64,000 nucleotides of DNA. Origin: Nostoc linckia NIES-25 (GTDB lineage Bacteria > Cyanobacteriota > Cyanobacteriia > Cyanobacteriales > Nostocaceae). Location: NCBI RefSeq assembly GCF_002368035.1, contig NZ_AP018222.1, positions 3,585,034 to 3,649,033 on the forward strand. The letters run 5' to 3'. The notes under the pieces were generated by a model. The model did no database searches, was not told where the DNA came from, and worked only from the letters and a program-made list of their open reading frames with translations. A program made the position numbers and the translations under genes. Positions 54,731 through 63,795 of this stretch are shown piece by piece; position 1 is the stretch's first letter, and every line of letters starts with the position of its first letter.

Positions 54731-54853
54731 GGACAATTTAAAAGTTACTCATACTCGTTATTTAAACCGTAGCAAGATTAATTTAATCAGTCACAGTTAA
54801 GAGCAAACAAATATAGTTGTTAGCATATTCTCACAAACTAGCTCAACACATGT

Positions 54854-55039
54854 ATGAAAATTAGAGCAATCATTCATCCAGCAGAAGAAGGCGGCTATTG
54901 GGCAGAAGTTCCTGAGCTTCTCGGTTGTGTTACTGAAGGAGAGACGATGGAAGAGGTGATGGCTAATTTAAAGGATGCTATTGAAGGTTGGCTTGAAGTT
55001 GCTAATAATCGTAAAATCGTGGAAATAGTTCTGGAATAA
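54854..55039 (+). CDS. HicB-family antitoxin-like protein (orphan)
   Basis: 61 residues that form one HicB-like degraded-RNase-H fold: IRAIIHPAEEGGYWAEVPEL, LGCVTEGETMEEVMANLKDAIEGWL. HicB neutralises the HicA mRNA interferase, but no HicA frame (about 60 residues with a GSH motif) is adjacent on either side, and there is no C-terminal DNA-binding extension. It may act with an unlinked HicA or be a solitary remnant. The downstream neighbour is a VapC pair. Confidence 0.85.
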   Translation: MKIRAIIHPAEEGGYWAEVPELLGCVTEGETMEEVMANLKDAIEGWLEVANNRKIVEIVLE

Positions 55040-55057
55040 CTCAAAGATAAATAAGTT

Positions 55058-55282
55058 ATGTCAACAATGTCAGAACAATTAGAACAACGAGTCGCAATTC
55101 TAGAGGCTGAAGTTGCACGCCTTAAAAGTAAATTAGAGGTTGTTTCTTCCCCAACAACACCTTGGTGGGATAAAATTGCTGGAACATTTACTGACAATTC
55201 AGCTTATGATGAAGCGATGCAGCTAGGGCGCGAATATCGTGAATCCCTACGCTCAAATTCTGTAGAACCACACGATATATAG
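55058..55282 (+). CDS. Probable VapB-like antitoxin
   Basis: 74 residues. The first 30 form a heptad coiled coil (SEQLEQRVAILEAEVARLKSKL), followed by PWWDKIAGTFTDNSAYDEAMQLGREYRES. It is the usual partner that precedes a certain class of cyanobacterial PIN toxins. Its stop TAG is directly followed by the ATG of the toxin without a gap. It has no recognisable AbrB or RHH domain. The antitoxin role rests on position and small size. Confidence 0.8.
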   Translation: MSTMSEQLEQRVAILEAEVARLKSKLEVVSSPTTPWWDKIAGTFTDNSAYDEAMQLGREYRESLRSNSVEPHDI

Positions 55283-55702
55283 ATGTACGTTCTCGATACC
55301 GATCATCTTAGTGTTTTAGATCGTGGAGGAGCAGGGGCGCAAAGCCTTCTCATACGGTTAGCGAATATCAATCCCAATGAGGTTGCAGCAACAATCATCA
55401 GCTACGAGGAGCAAATGCGAGGTTGGTTAAGTTATGTGGCGAAAGCTCAAACTGTTGAGGGACAAATACTAGCCTACAAACAGTTAAAGAGGCAACTAAC
55501 CAATTACTGTGCTATCCCAATTTTAGAATTTGATGAACAAGCAGCCCAAGAATTTCAACGTCTAAAAAAGGCATATCCAAGGCTTGGCACAATGGATTTG
55601 AAAATTGGAGTGATCGCTCTAGTTAATCAAGCCACTTTACTAACTCGTAATTCCTCTGATTTTGGACAAATTGTAGGTTTACATATAGAAGACTGGACTT
55701 AG
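55283..55702 (+). CDS. PIN-domain toxin (VapC-like ribonuclease)
   Basis: 139 residues. A PIN fold with the acidic active site: Asp4/Asp6 in YVLDTDHLSVLDR, Glu in IISYEEQMRGW, Asp in LGTMDLKIGVIAL and Asp in TRNSSDFGQI. VapC enzymes cut tRNA or rRNA with magnesium. The ATG abuts the stop of the preceding antitoxin. A strong bidirectional hairpin follows at 55741. Confidence 0.92.
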   Translation: MYVLDTDHLSVLDRGGAGAQSLLIRLANINPNEVAATIISYEEQMRGWLSYVAKAQTVEGQILAYKQLKRQLTNYCAIPILEFDEQAAQEFQRLKKAYPRLGTMDLKIGVIALVNQATLLTRNSSDFGQIVGLHIEDWT

Positions 55703-55740
55703 GAATTTGTTATTTGGGTAGTTTTGGAACCACTATAAAG

Positions 55741-55786
55741 ATAAGTCATATCAAGTCAACTATTTACCAGACATGATATGACTTAT
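55741..55786. terminator. Bidirectional hairpin terminator between vapC and the Hsp70-like gene
   Basis: ATAAGTCATATCA (55741-55753) pairs perfectly with TGATATGACTTAT (55774-55786). It lies between two convergent genes, 39 bases after the toxin and 11 bases before the Hsp70-like stop. Confidence 0.75.
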
Positions 55787-55796
55787 TGCTAATTCC

Positions 55797-57395
55797 CTAA
55801 CTCAACTGTGCTACAAGTTGATTTTCTAAAAGTGTGGCATTTGTTAACAAGTCCTCAACGGTGATTCGCAAAAAGCGTTTATCATCAACTTGAAAGAAAA
55901 TTTTAATCCGATCGCTCCCAGGATATCCGTTAGGCGTTAGTTGGGCTATTGTTCTAGCGCCATCTTTGTCGTTGAGGGGTTTGACGGTGGTTTCAGTACT
56001 TTCAAGACGACGAGTAATCAAGCGATCGCCATCAAAATAAACTTCGGTATTACCTGTGTCTGCCCCCAATTCTCCCATAATTAATTCGATGCTCGGCTGA
56101 TTCTCTACAGAAGCGCCTAACACTAATTCCACTGGCTGACTCATGGGATATGGTTGTCCAGCCTTAATTATCGGGTGCCAATGGTGGCGTTGATTGCGGC
56201 GATCCCAGTAGCGAATACCATAGCTATGATAGAGAAAGTCTTTGATTTCAATGCCTTGGGCGATTTGTAACGCACCTTGCGCGATCGCTTCAAAGGGACG
56301 TTCGCAACGGATTTTTTCTGGCTCAAAATATTGTTTTATCCATGTCTGCACTGCTGGCAATTGTACAGTTCCACCAACTAATAAAACGGCATTAATATCT
56401 GCAACTTCTATTCCTTGGCGTCTTGCTTGTTGCAACAGTGTCGTCATGGATTCATCTAATAACTCAAAAAAGGCGTGTTCTTTGAGGACATTTTCAAAAG
56501 TATCGCGGTTTAATTCCAGTTCGTAACTTTCAAATGTTTCATCATCAAAATAAACTTCGCTAGCTTGGTTTTGAGTTGATAGCTGAATTTTTACCCGTTC
56601 TGCCAATCTTGTTGTCAAAGGACTTACCGCTAGTCCTTGAGTTTTGGCAAAGTAATCTACTAACCAATTATCAATATCAGTTCCGCCCAAATTCTGCCCA
56701 GCTTTCGCCAAGACACGGGCTGTTTTGACTTTTTGTTTTGAATCTTCGGCTAAGGATTTATTACCCCATTTCAGCAGAAATCCCACGGGTTTTGTAGTGG
56801 TTTGGACGCCTCGATCCAACCGAACAAGGGACAAATCCAAAGTCCCGCCACCAAAGTCGATTACCAAGAGTATTTCTCGATCTGCCAAGCCATAACCCAA
56901 GGCGGCGGCTGTGGGTTCATCCAGCATTCGCACTTGTTCGACTTTTAGCGATTGGCAAACTTTTCCTAACCAATGACGATAAGCTTCAAAACTATCTACG
57001 GGTACGGTTAACACTAGAGAATCTAAACCACCTTCTAGGGGTGCTAGTTCTTCAATTACTTGGGTGAGAAACCATTGCCCTACTTGCTCAAAGGTGACAA
57101 TTTGCCCATCAAGTTCGGGTAAGAAACCTTGAATATTTGCACCGATACCGCGCTTGAAGCTACGGAAAAATCTAGTTTCGCCTTTGAGGTCAAGACCGCG
57201 ATCGCGTACTTGTTGACCGACTAAGATTTTACCTTGTGCTGCGTCTTCAACATAAACCAAACTGGGTATCAGTGGCGGATTGAGACTTTGTTTAATTGAT
57301 AAACCTGGTAGATTCAGGGTTTCTGGCTGCTGGGTTACGGGGTTCCAACGAGCAATGACTGTGTTGCTAGTACCAAAATCGATTGCGATCGCCAT
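55797..57395 (-). CDS. Hsp70 (DnaK)-family chaperone-like protein
   Basis: 532 residues, shorter than DnaK (about 635). The ATPase domain is intact: AIDFGTSNTVIARW (phosphate 1), LDEPTAAALGYG, VIDFGGGTLDLSL (phosphate 2) and VLLVGGTVQLPAVQTWI (adenosine). After about residue 390 comes a reduced substrate-binding part (YDRRNQRHHWHPIIKAGQPYP, then beta strands). There is no C-terminal lid and no EEVD-like end. No dnaJ or grpE is adjacent. Such short forms are common in cyanobacteria, with unknown clients. Confidence 0.93.
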   Translation of the reverse strand: MAIAIDFGTSNTVIARWNPVTQQPETLNLPGLSIKQSLNPPLIPSLVYVEDAAQGKILVGQQVRDRGLDLKGETRFFRSFKRGIGANIQGFLPELDGQIVTFEQVGQWFLTQVIEELAPLEGGLDSLVLTVPVDSFEAYRHWLGKVCQSLKVEQVRMLDEPTAAALGYGLADREILLVIDFGGGTLDLSLVRLDRGVQTTTKPVGFLLKWGNKSLAEDSKQKVKTARVLAKAGQNLGGTDIDNWLVDYFAKTQGLAVSPLTTRLAERVKIQLSTQNQASEVYFDDETFESYELELNRDTFENVLKEHAFFELLDESMTTLLQQARRQGIEVADINAVLLVGGTVQLPAVQTWIKQYFEPEKIRCERPFEAIAQGALQIAQGIEIKDFLYHSYGIRYWDRRNQRHHWHPIIKAGQPYPMSQPVELVLGASVENQPSIELIMGELGADTGNTEVYFDGDRLITRRLESTETTVKPLNDKDGARTIAQLTPNGYPGSDRIKIFFQVDDKRFLRITVEDLLTNATLLENQLVAQLS

Positions 57396-57565
57396 ATTTT
57401 ATCAAGAAGGAATTCAGAACTCAGAATTCAGGAGTCAGGAGTTCGAGTGGCTGTTGAAGAAATAGTAAAACAGCACATTCAATTTTTGATTCAGTAGTTA
57501 ACATACACTATTGAGTCCTACTCTGAACTCATTGCATCTAAATTCTAAATTTTGAATTCTGAATT
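57396..57565. repeat. Inverted-repeat-bounded gap (GAATTC-rich ends)
   Basis: The left edge (GAATTCAGAACTCAGAATTC, then AGGAGTCAGGAG) and the right edge (GAATTCTGAATTCTAGATTC, then TGACTTCTGACTCC, reaching 57587 inside the uvsE end) are complementary. It belongs with 45208-45455. Confidence 0.6.
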
Positions 57566-58522
57566 CTAGATTCTGACTTCTGACTCCATCAGCCACCAAG
57601 AACGTAAATGAGCGATCGCTACTTCTTTTTGTTTAGCTTCGACTTCTATCCAAGGTACTTCGTGGTAAACACTGGGCATAGCTGTAATTAAATCGCTGTG
57701 CTTGCGATCATTGAAAGCTTGTTCGCCATTGGAAATATGAACTAATTGCCAATCTTGATTCGCCCAAGTTTCCCTTGCTGCGTATAACATAGATGCCACA
57801 CTCGGATCGTCATAGCTATCTAAATTTTCGTGGCAAATATGGTGATGAGCATCGAATACCATTGGTATTCCTGCTTGCTGACACACTTCTAAAATTTCAC
57901 TAGCACTATAGGCATATTCATCATTTTCAAAAGTCAACCGATTTTTAATCGCTGGTGGTAATTCTGAGATTACTTTTACAAGTTGTTCGGTACGTTGAGA
58001 TTTGCCACCATGAATATTCATCAATGACCAAGGCGATTGCGGTAAGCCTAATAAGTCAAGGTTGCGGGCGTGTCGTTCGAGAATTTTGATACTTGTTTTT
58101 ACCACTTCTGGAGAATCAGAACTCAGCACTACATATTGATCCGGATGCAGTACCATTCTGATGTTTAATGCTTTTGCACGTTCGCCAATTTTTGCTAATT
58201 CATCGCTCATTTCCTCTAATATATTTGCGCCGATTTCGTCTTCCATATCGCAAAGAGGAAATAAAGCACAAGACATGCGATACAGCTGAATCTGATTTTT
58301 CTGGCAAAAGGAGAGAGCGTCATGCAAACGCTGTAAATTATGCTGATACAGTTCTGTTAAGGCAGTTTCACGCTCTTCAAGAGTCAGTTTTAAGTAGCGC
58401 GTGCGCGTCATTGTCCGAAAGCGCACTTGTTTATCAAAGGTGATACAAACCAGCCCCAAGTGGGGTACAGTGGCTTTTTGTTGCTGTGTGTGGGGTAAAG
58501 TTTGGAACTGGATTGCAGTCAT
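57566..58522 (-). CDS. uvsE: UV damage endonuclease UvsE/UVDE
   Basis: 318 residues. A TIM-barrel endonuclease that nicks DNA 5' of UV photoproducts, a repair route separate from UvrABC. Motifs: HLGLVCITFDKQVRFRTMTR at the start, LYRMSCALFPLCDME, RMVLHPDQYVVLSS (metal His), MNIHGGKSQRTEQL, LTFENDEYAYS (metal Glu) and VFDAHHHICHE (metal His cluster). Metal ligands appear complete. The stop lies within the inverted-repeat segment, so the last codons (ESEVRI) may derive from it. It is a single gene. Confidence 0.94.
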   Translation of the reverse strand: MTAIQFQTLPHTQQQKATVPHLGLVCITFDKQVRFRTMTRTRYLKLTLEERETALTELYQHNLQRLHDALSFCQKNQIQLYRMSCALFPLCDMEDEIGANILEEMSDELAKIGERAKALNIRMVLHPDQYVVLSSDSPEVVKTSIKILERHARNLDLLGLPQSPWSLMNIHGGKSQRTEQLVKVISELPPAIKNRLTFENDEYAYSASEILEVCQQAGIPMVFDAHHHICHENLDSYDDPSVASMLYAARETWANQDWQLVHISNGEQAFNDRKHSDLITAMPSVYHEVPWIEVEAKQKEVAIAHLRSWWLMESEVRI

Positions 58523-58782
58523 GAAGTAAACTTATTAATTTATCAATATGTTCTTCTTTCTTTAATTTTAATAAATTTTGCGAGCGAGGGATGAGTATCT
58601 AGAGAAGCATTATTGACAAATAATATTTGATTTTTAACTTCCTTGTAGAGAGAGGCAATAGGCAATAGCCAAAGATTAATTACCTATTGCCTTAAGATAT
58701 ATGTTATTTCTTCACGCCATCAAATTTGATTGCCATATTAGAATATTTGTCAATCAGCTATTGGGCTTAAATATTGGAGACA
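58523..58782. other. Intergenic region
   Basis: A+T-rich. A hairpin-like repeat AGGCAATAGGCAATAG...CTATTGCCT at about 58651-58693 is the only structure seen. Confidence 0.5.
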
Positions 58783-59265
58783 TTAATCAGCGATCGCCCA
58801 TCTGACATAAGGACGAGAAGCCGCTACACTTTTGTAGGTGATTAACCGTCCTGGTGAATTAATTTTTCGTAAATCCACACGGAAATAAGCTTTTTTATTC
58901 TTAAATTCTACATTGTAAAAACTATATTCCTGGGTGCGAGTTTTACCAACACACGATGCATAATCACTGCGTAAAGGTGAAACAAATTCTGCAAACTGGT
59001 TATTAGATGAAACTAATTTAGTTGAATCTGCAAATTCTCTAGTATCTGCGACTACCGTATGTTCAGCACCGCCTTCATAAGGTAAAGTAAACCACCACAG
59101 CCCAATTGTTTGAGGACACGTACCGTTGCTACGTTGTACATTCAGTGTGACATTAGGTGCAGAAATAGGGCCGGGCTGTGCTTGTGCTGTCGTGGTTAGG
59201 GTTCCTGCCAGAATTAAGGGGCATAAAACACTACCAAAGTTTTTTAATTGTACTAACTTTTTCAT
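58783..59265 (-). CDS. Secreted protein of unknown function
   Basis: 160 residues. A clear Sec signal peptide ends ATAQAQ-P around residue 30. The mature part is beta-rich with two cysteines (GTCPQTIGLWWF and YASCVGKTRT) that could form a disulfide. It includes FTLPYEGGAEHTVVADT and AYFRVDLRKINSPGRLITY. I do not recognise a family. It has no clear operon partner. The periplasm is the likely site. Confidence 0.8.
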   Translation of the reverse strand: MKKLVQLKNFGSVLCPLILAGTLTTTAQAQPGPISAPNVTLNVQRSNGTCPQTIGLWWFTLPYEGGAEHTVVADTREFADSTKLVSSNNQFAEFVSPLRSDYASCVGKTRTQEYSFYNVEFKNKKAYFRVDLRKINSPGRLITYKSVAASRPYVRWAIAD

Positions 59266-59545
59266 CAGGCGAATGTTTTAAAAGTTCAGGTATCCAAATC
59301 ACATTGACTTTTATGACTTTGTAAAAGTGCCATCTAACAGCAGTTTATCTAAGGGTCAAAGTCAAATATAAACACTTTTTTACTCCAAACTCCTAACTCA
59401 TAACTCCTAACTCATAACTCTAAACTCCTAACTCTTTGACTTAAAGCAATCGTGTTGCCAGTTACAGTTAAACCGAGGAAAACAGGTAATAATTTCAATA
59501 ATTAACTAGAAATGCAGCCCCGCCTGTAAAAGATGCTGCCGTTTC
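59266..59545. other. Intergenic region with AACTCCTAACTCAT tandem repeats
   Basis: At 59389-59437 the units AACTCCT, AACTCAT and AACTCTA alternate as a short tandem array. The rest is leader of the channel gene. Confidence 0.65.
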
Positions 59546-61237
59546 ATGAAACCTCGAATTATTGTTTGTGGCTTAGGACGTACTGGATATAAAATCTTTC
59601 GTTTGCTCAGACAGCAGGGAGCATTTGTTGTTGGCATTCATTACCAACCGATCCCAGGCGAAACTGCATCGGATGTGATTGTTGGCGATCTGCAAGCAGC
59701 AGCTACCTTAAAAGCAGCAGGAATTGAGCAAGCTCACACTTTAGTAATTGCTGGATCTAAAGATGAATTAAATTTGTCAGTTATGATGCAAGCGCGAGTG
59801 TTGAATCCCCAGATTCGCATCATCAACCGCTTTTATAATACAAATTTAGGCGAGCGTTTAGATCAAACTTTGCCAGATCATTTGAGTATGAGTGTTGTCG
59901 GTTTGGCAGCGCCAGTATTCACCTTTGCAGCAATGGGAAGTCGAGCAATTGGCCAAATCAAATTATTTCAGCAAACTTGGCCGATTCACGAAGAATATAT
60001 TGATGAAAATCATTTGTGGAAAGGTCGAAAACTGAGTGAATTGTGGGAAGACCGATCGCGGATGCTGATTTATTATCTACCTGTAGAAGGTGAAATGGAT
60101 TTAGTATCCGCCGTCATCTCAGGACAAGAGTTAAAAGTGGGCGATCGCTTAATTGTTGGTACGCAACCCCGCAACCGTCCTCCCAAGCGATCGCTAATTA
60201 GAAAATTGCTGAAAGTAATAACTAGTCTCAGACACTTTCAGCAACATGGGCGATCGGTAGTTGTGGGTGCTGTTGTCTTACTCGCAGTAATTCTACTTGC
60301 CACACTCACCTACACATCTGCTGAATTAAAATTGTCTCTAATCGATGCCTTATATTTTTCTGTAGGCATGATAACCGGAGCAGGTGGTAATGACAAAGTA
60401 GTAGAAAATGCTCCCAACAGTATTAAATTATTTACCGTTATCATGATGCTGGTTGGCGCAGTGGTAATTGGTATCTGGTATGCAATGCTCACCGATTTTG
60501 TCCTGGGAAGCCGCTTTAAGCAATTTTGGGACGCAGCACGAATACCCCAGCGCTATCACTACATTGTCTGTGGTTTAAGCGGTATTGGCGTCAAAATCGT
60601 CGAGCAACTCCACACCAGCGGCCATGAAGTCGTAGCGATCGAAACCGATTCTAATAACAGATTTGTCAACACCACTAGAGGGCTAGGCATTCCCGTAATT
60701 CAAGGTGATGCTAGCTTCCGCACCATACTCAAGTCCAGCAATATACATACTGCCGCCGCAGTGCTGGCCGTAACCAATAACGATGCCACTAATTTAGAAA
60801 TAGCCCTCAAAGCCAAAAGCTTGGCACCAAGTATTCCGGTAATTGTCCATTATGCCGATCCCGATTTTGCTGGCATAGCGCAACAGCTATTTGACTTCGA
60901 GGCAGTACTCAGCCCGGCTGAATTGGCAGCCCCAGCTTTTGCCGCAGCTGCACTAGGGGGAAGAATCCTTGGTAATGGCATCACAGCAGATAGTCTTTGG
61001 GTAGCTTTTGCCACAGTGATTACACCTTTACACGCTTTTTGCGGTCAGTGGGTGAAAGATGTAGCTATGTCTACTGACTGCGTACCTTTATACGTAGAAA
61101 CGAACCACCAAACCCTACACGGCTGGGATTTACTAGAAACCAACCTCAGTCCCGGCGATATTTTATATATGACGATGCCAGCCACGCAATTATATCAATT
61201 GTGGCGTAACGAAGGAGCTTGCGAAAGACACGCTTAA
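59546..61237 (+). CDS. RCK (TrkA-N) ion-channel protein with unusual pore
   Basis: 563 residues in an RCK-pore-RCK arrangement. About 1-130: Rossmann TrkA-N domain (IIVCGLGRTGYKIFRLL). A TrkA-C-like piece follows to about 210. About 232-330: two membrane helices (SVVVGAVVLLAVILLATLTY and LFTVIMMLVGAVVIGIWYAM) around a pore loop LYFSVGMITGAGGND. About 338-470: a second TrkA-N domain (YIVCGLSGIGVKIVEQL). The filter, normally TVGYG-like in K+ channels, is ITGAGG (residues 276-281), so selectivity may differ. RCK domains bind NAD(H), nucleotides or Ca2+ to gate the pore. It is transcribed alone. Confidence 0.9.
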   Translation: MKPRIIVCGLGRTGYKIFRLLRQQGAFVVGIHYQPIPGETASDVIVGDLQAAATLKAAGIEQAHTLVIAGSKDELNLSVMMQARVLNPQIRIINRFYNTNLGERLDQTLPDHLSMSVVGLAAPVFTFAAMGSRAIGQIKLFQQTWPIHEEYIDENHLWKGRKLSELWEDRSRMLIYYLPVEGEMDLVSAVISGQELKVGDRLIVGTQPRNRPPKRSLIRKLLKVITSLRHFQQHGRSVVVGAVVLLAVILLATLTYTSAELKLSLIDALYFSVGMITGAGGNDKVVENAPNSIKLFTVIMMLVGAVVIGIWYAMLTDFVLGSRFKQFWDAARIPQRYHYIVCGLSGIGVKIVEQLHTSGHEVVAIETDSNNRFVNTTRGLGIPVIQGDASFRTILKSSNIHTAAAVLAVTNNDATNLEIALKAKSLAPSIPVIVHYADPDFAGIAQQLFDFEAVLSPAELAAPAFAAAALGGRILGNGITADSLWVAFATVITPLHAFCGQWVKDVAMSTDCVPLYVETNHQTLHGWDLLETNLSPGDILYMTMPATQLYQLWRNEGACERHA

Positions 61238-61890
61238 TTAGTGGATAATTGCTAACTGAATTCTGGGGTTCAAGTCCACACATAATTTTTCGATTTTGGT
61301 ATGAAATACCATTATTCCAATTCGCAGTTTCCGTTTTAATTTCGCCAAGTGTGCTGTATTGTGATATGTCAGTTCTAATATTAGTTTGAGCTTATCAAAG
61401 TATTTCGACTACTTATTAGATAATATCTAGGTTATCTTGTGTGCTATATAGTACAGATTACGAATATTCAGTGCCCTAATATCTAGAGATATTAGGGTGC
61501 TAATCCTAGCGGAGTGTATATCCGAAGGCAGCAATACTCTGTTTTTCTTCCTAAAGTACACCTCTAGGTACTAGGCATTTTTGTCACCCAGGTTTTATAT
61601 TTTGTATATAGAATTGCAATATTTCACATTAGAAATCAATAAGTTAAAGAAATGCAATTTTTATATTTTCTTTGTTATTTTGTATTTAACGGGACAGTTC
61701 TCGAACATTTGGTGGGTTTAAATAACAATTAATCAAACGATTTCCCCCCAAAGATGCATGTAAATTCTTTGTAATTTGCGGATTTTACTTCAGTTGATAA
61801 GCAGAATGCAAATTGCCTAAATAAGTTACATAGCAGCATTCCAAATTGGCAAATAGTTCATCTATAACAAGGAAAACCTTGCTAAAAACT
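61238..61890. other. Intergenic region with a near-perfect palindrome
   Basis: 650 A+T-rich bases. At 61474-61497 CCCTAATATC pairs with GATATTAGGG around a 4-base loop. It could be a terminator for the channel gene, although no T-run follows. Nothing else is recognised. Confidence 0.5.
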
Positions 61891-62250
61891 ATGCTTGAAA
61901 CAAATAATCGGCGGATTTTTCTACCTGCTTTTATTAGCCCCATACAAGAAAAAAATCTAGCAGGTACTAAAAAACAAATTCTTCAACGTAAATTAGATTT
62001 ACTGCAACCATTACGTCAATGGCTGGACGCAATAGATGTTCAGAATCGTAAATTCGCCAAATTTATTGCCAAGCTTATTCCTGCCCAGTGTCCATTTGAG
62101 CGTGATATTATGCTTTTTGGCCGCACAATAGCTCACATTCCTCCAATGTGCAAACTCAATCCCCTTTATAACGAACTTGTGAGCTTGCGTTTTCGGGCTT
62201 TGTGTTATTTAGTAGATCAATGTGGAGAAGATATCCAATCCTACTGCTAA
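61891..62250 (+). CDS. Mo-dependent nitrogenase C-terminal domain protein
   Basis: 119 residues from ATG 61891; a TTG at 61846 would add 15. The C-terminal two-thirds match the small cyanobacterial Mo-nitro_C family: RQWLDAIDVQNRKFAKFIA, CPFERDIMLFGRTIAHIPP, CKLNPLYNELVSLRFRALCYL and ending QCGEDIQSYC. It has four conserved cysteines. Despite the name, these proteins occur widely in cyanobacteria and their link to nitrogenase is by domain similarity only. A small cupin gene follows 22 bases later, so the two probably form an operon. Confidence 0.88.
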   Translation: MLETNNRRIFLPAFISPIQEKNLAGTKKQILQRKLDLLQPLRQWLDAIDVQNRKFAKFIAKLIPAQCPFERDIMLFGRTIAHIPPMCKLNPLYNELVSLRFRALCYLVDQCGEDIQSYC

Positions 62251-62272
62251 ATAAAACTAGAAAAAACATAGT

Positions 62273-62545
62273 ATGGAAATTAAAGTTGAGCATCAACCCA
62301 GTCAACAACGTCTCGAACAATTGGGTGTGTCCAAATGGGCAATTTGGAAAAAGGAAGTCTCAAAATTCCCTTGGACTTATGATTCTCAAGAAACCTGCTA
62401 CTTTTTGGAAGGAGATGTAATTGTTACTCCTGATGGTGGACAGCCAGTGCAAATGGGTGAAGGCGATTTAGTAATTTTTCCTGCTGGTATGTCTTGCGTC
62501 TGGGAAATTAAAAGTAACGTAAAAAAACATTATTACTTTGATTAA
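62273..62545 (+). CDS. Small cupin-domain protein
   Basis: 90 residues making one cupin barrel of the DUF861/Cupin_3 type: WAIWKKEVSKFPWTYDSQET, CYFLEGDVIVTPDGGQPVQM, GEGDLVIFPAGMSCVWEI. The usual metal-binding histidines of motif 1 are absent (YDSQETCYFLEG), so it may bind a small ligand rather than catalyse. It lies 22 bases after the Mo-nitrogenase-domain gene. Confidence 0.9.
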   Translation: MEIKVEHQPSQQRLEQLGVSKWAIWKKEVSKFPWTYDSQETCYFLEGDVIVTPDGGQPVQMGEGDLVIFPAGMSCVWEIKSNVKKHYYFD

Positions 62546-62834
62546 TCTAGATTAGGGATTGATCCCCTTTGTTTTCTTGACGATCCAAAAAAACAATATT
62601 TTATAATTCAATCCTAATTATTGAAAAATACGGCAGAATTCAGATGCAAACCAGGCTTAATACTTGGGTACTTAACTTAGCTTGTCTACTTCAAGAACTT
62701 GAAATCTGCTGTAAGATCCCCGACTTCTTAAAGAAGTCGGGGATCTGTGGTTTATTCTCATAAAAGAAACTTCATAATTATGTTAGTAGAAGTTAAATCG
62801 GAGAAGATGCCTTCTCAGAGGAAAATCATCAAAA
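62546..62834. other. Intergenic region with dispersed hairpin
   Basis: Between the cupin gene and the creatininase-family gene. It holds a 33-base hairpin of the dispersed family (62714-62746) and a GAGG ribosome-site-like sequence before the next gene. Confidence 0.55.
62714..62746. repeat. Dispersed 33-base hairpin
   Basis: AGATCCCCGACTTCT / AGAAGTCGGGGATCT with loop TAA, identical in stem and loop to 35073-35105. Confidence 0.85.
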
Positions 62835-63581
62835 ATGTTACTACATTTAAGTACTTGGCAAGAAGTTGAAGCTTATTTACAGCAATCAAAGGGTATTATT
62901 TTTCCCATTGGTTCCACAGAACAACACGGGCCAACAGGATTGATTGGTACTGATGCTATTTGTGCAGAAGCGATCGCTCGCGGTGTGGGCGATGCAACTG
63001 GAGCGATCGTTGCCCCTACAATTAATGTAGGCATGGCACTGCACCATACTGCTTTTCCTGGCACAATCAGTCTGCGCCCCAGTACTTTAATTCAAGTAGT
63101 GCGAGACTATGTAATTAGTCTTGCCAAAGCTGGTTTTAGCAAGTTCTACTTTATCAACGGACACGGCGGTAACATCGCCACCCTCAAAGCCGCTTTTTCC
63201 GAAACTTACGCTCATTTAGAAGATTTACACGTTGCCAATGCCCAACAAGTACAATGTCAAGTGGCTAACTGGTTTATGTGCAGTTCAGTATATAAACTAG
63301 CTAAACAATTATATGGCGATCGAGAAGGTTCTCACGCAACTCCAAGTGAAGTAGCCCTTACCCAGTACGTTTATCCAGAAGCAATTAAGCAAGCACCCCT
63401 TTCACCAGAAGTTGCAAGCGGATACAAGATTTATAGTGCAGCAGACTTTCGGGCGCATTATCCAGATGGACGTATGGGATCGAATCCGGCTTTAGCAACG
63501 CCAGAACATGGCAAACAATTTTATGAGTTAGCAGTGAAAGAACTTAGCAATGGATATTTGGAATTTGTGAACGCAGAGTAG
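62835..63581 (+). CDS. Creatininase-family amidohydrolase
   Basis: 248 residues. The zinc-hydrolase signature is complete: PIGSTEQHGPTGLIGTDA (Glu, His, Asp ligands), MALHHTAFPGTISL and FINGHGGNIATLKAAF (His plus the GHGGN loop), with GSHATPSEVALT later. The family includes creatininase and MftE-like and FAPy-deformylase enzymes acting on cyclic or formamide amides; the substrate cannot be told here. A G-A-rich ribosome site precedes the ATG. It is followed by a degenerate dispersed hairpin and then the rRNA operon end. Confidence 0.9.
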   Translation: MLLHLSTWQEVEAYLQQSKGIIFPIGSTEQHGPTGLIGTDAICAEAIARGVGDATGAIVAPTINVGMALHHTAFPGTISLRPSTLIQVVRDYVISLAKAGFSKFYFINGHGGNIATLKAAFSETYAHLEDLHVANAQQVQCQVANWFMCSSVYKLAKQLYGDREGSHATPSEVALTQYVYPEAIKQAPLSPEVASGYKIYSAADFRAHYPDGRMGSNPALATPEHGKQFYELAVKELSNGYLEFVNAE

Positions 63582-63662
63582 AAACCTGCAAATCTTTAGA
63601 TATCTGATTAAAATTGGCTCTTCGCATAATTCAACAGTGCTGAATCATTTGTGATTAAACAA

Positions 63663-63693
63663 GATCTCCAACTTTTCAAATAAGTCGGAGATC
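63663..63693. repeat. Degenerate copy of the dispersed hairpin
   Basis: GATCTCCAACTT and AAGTCGGAGATC pair with one mismatch around a 7-base loop. Related to the 33-base hairpins elsewhere. Confidence 0.6.
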
Positions 63694-63740
63694 GCCTTAT
63701 TCCAATTTTGACAATTAAAATCATATTTATAAATATATAA

Positions 63741-63782
63741 ACAAAAACCCTGTTGCTATAGATGTGAGCAAAAGGGTTTGAG
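63741..63782 (-). terminator. Terminator of the rRNA operon
   Basis: On the minus strand AAACCCT pairs with AGGGTTT across a roughly 21-base loop and runs into TTTTTG. It lies just after the 5S gene end. Confidence 0.75.
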
Positions 63783-63795
63783 TTTGAATATAAAA

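Noticed and set aside
61891..62250. Treating this as evidence of a nif gene cluster
   Set aside because: No nifH, nifD, nifK or other nitrogen-fixation gene is near; the domain name reflects similarity only.
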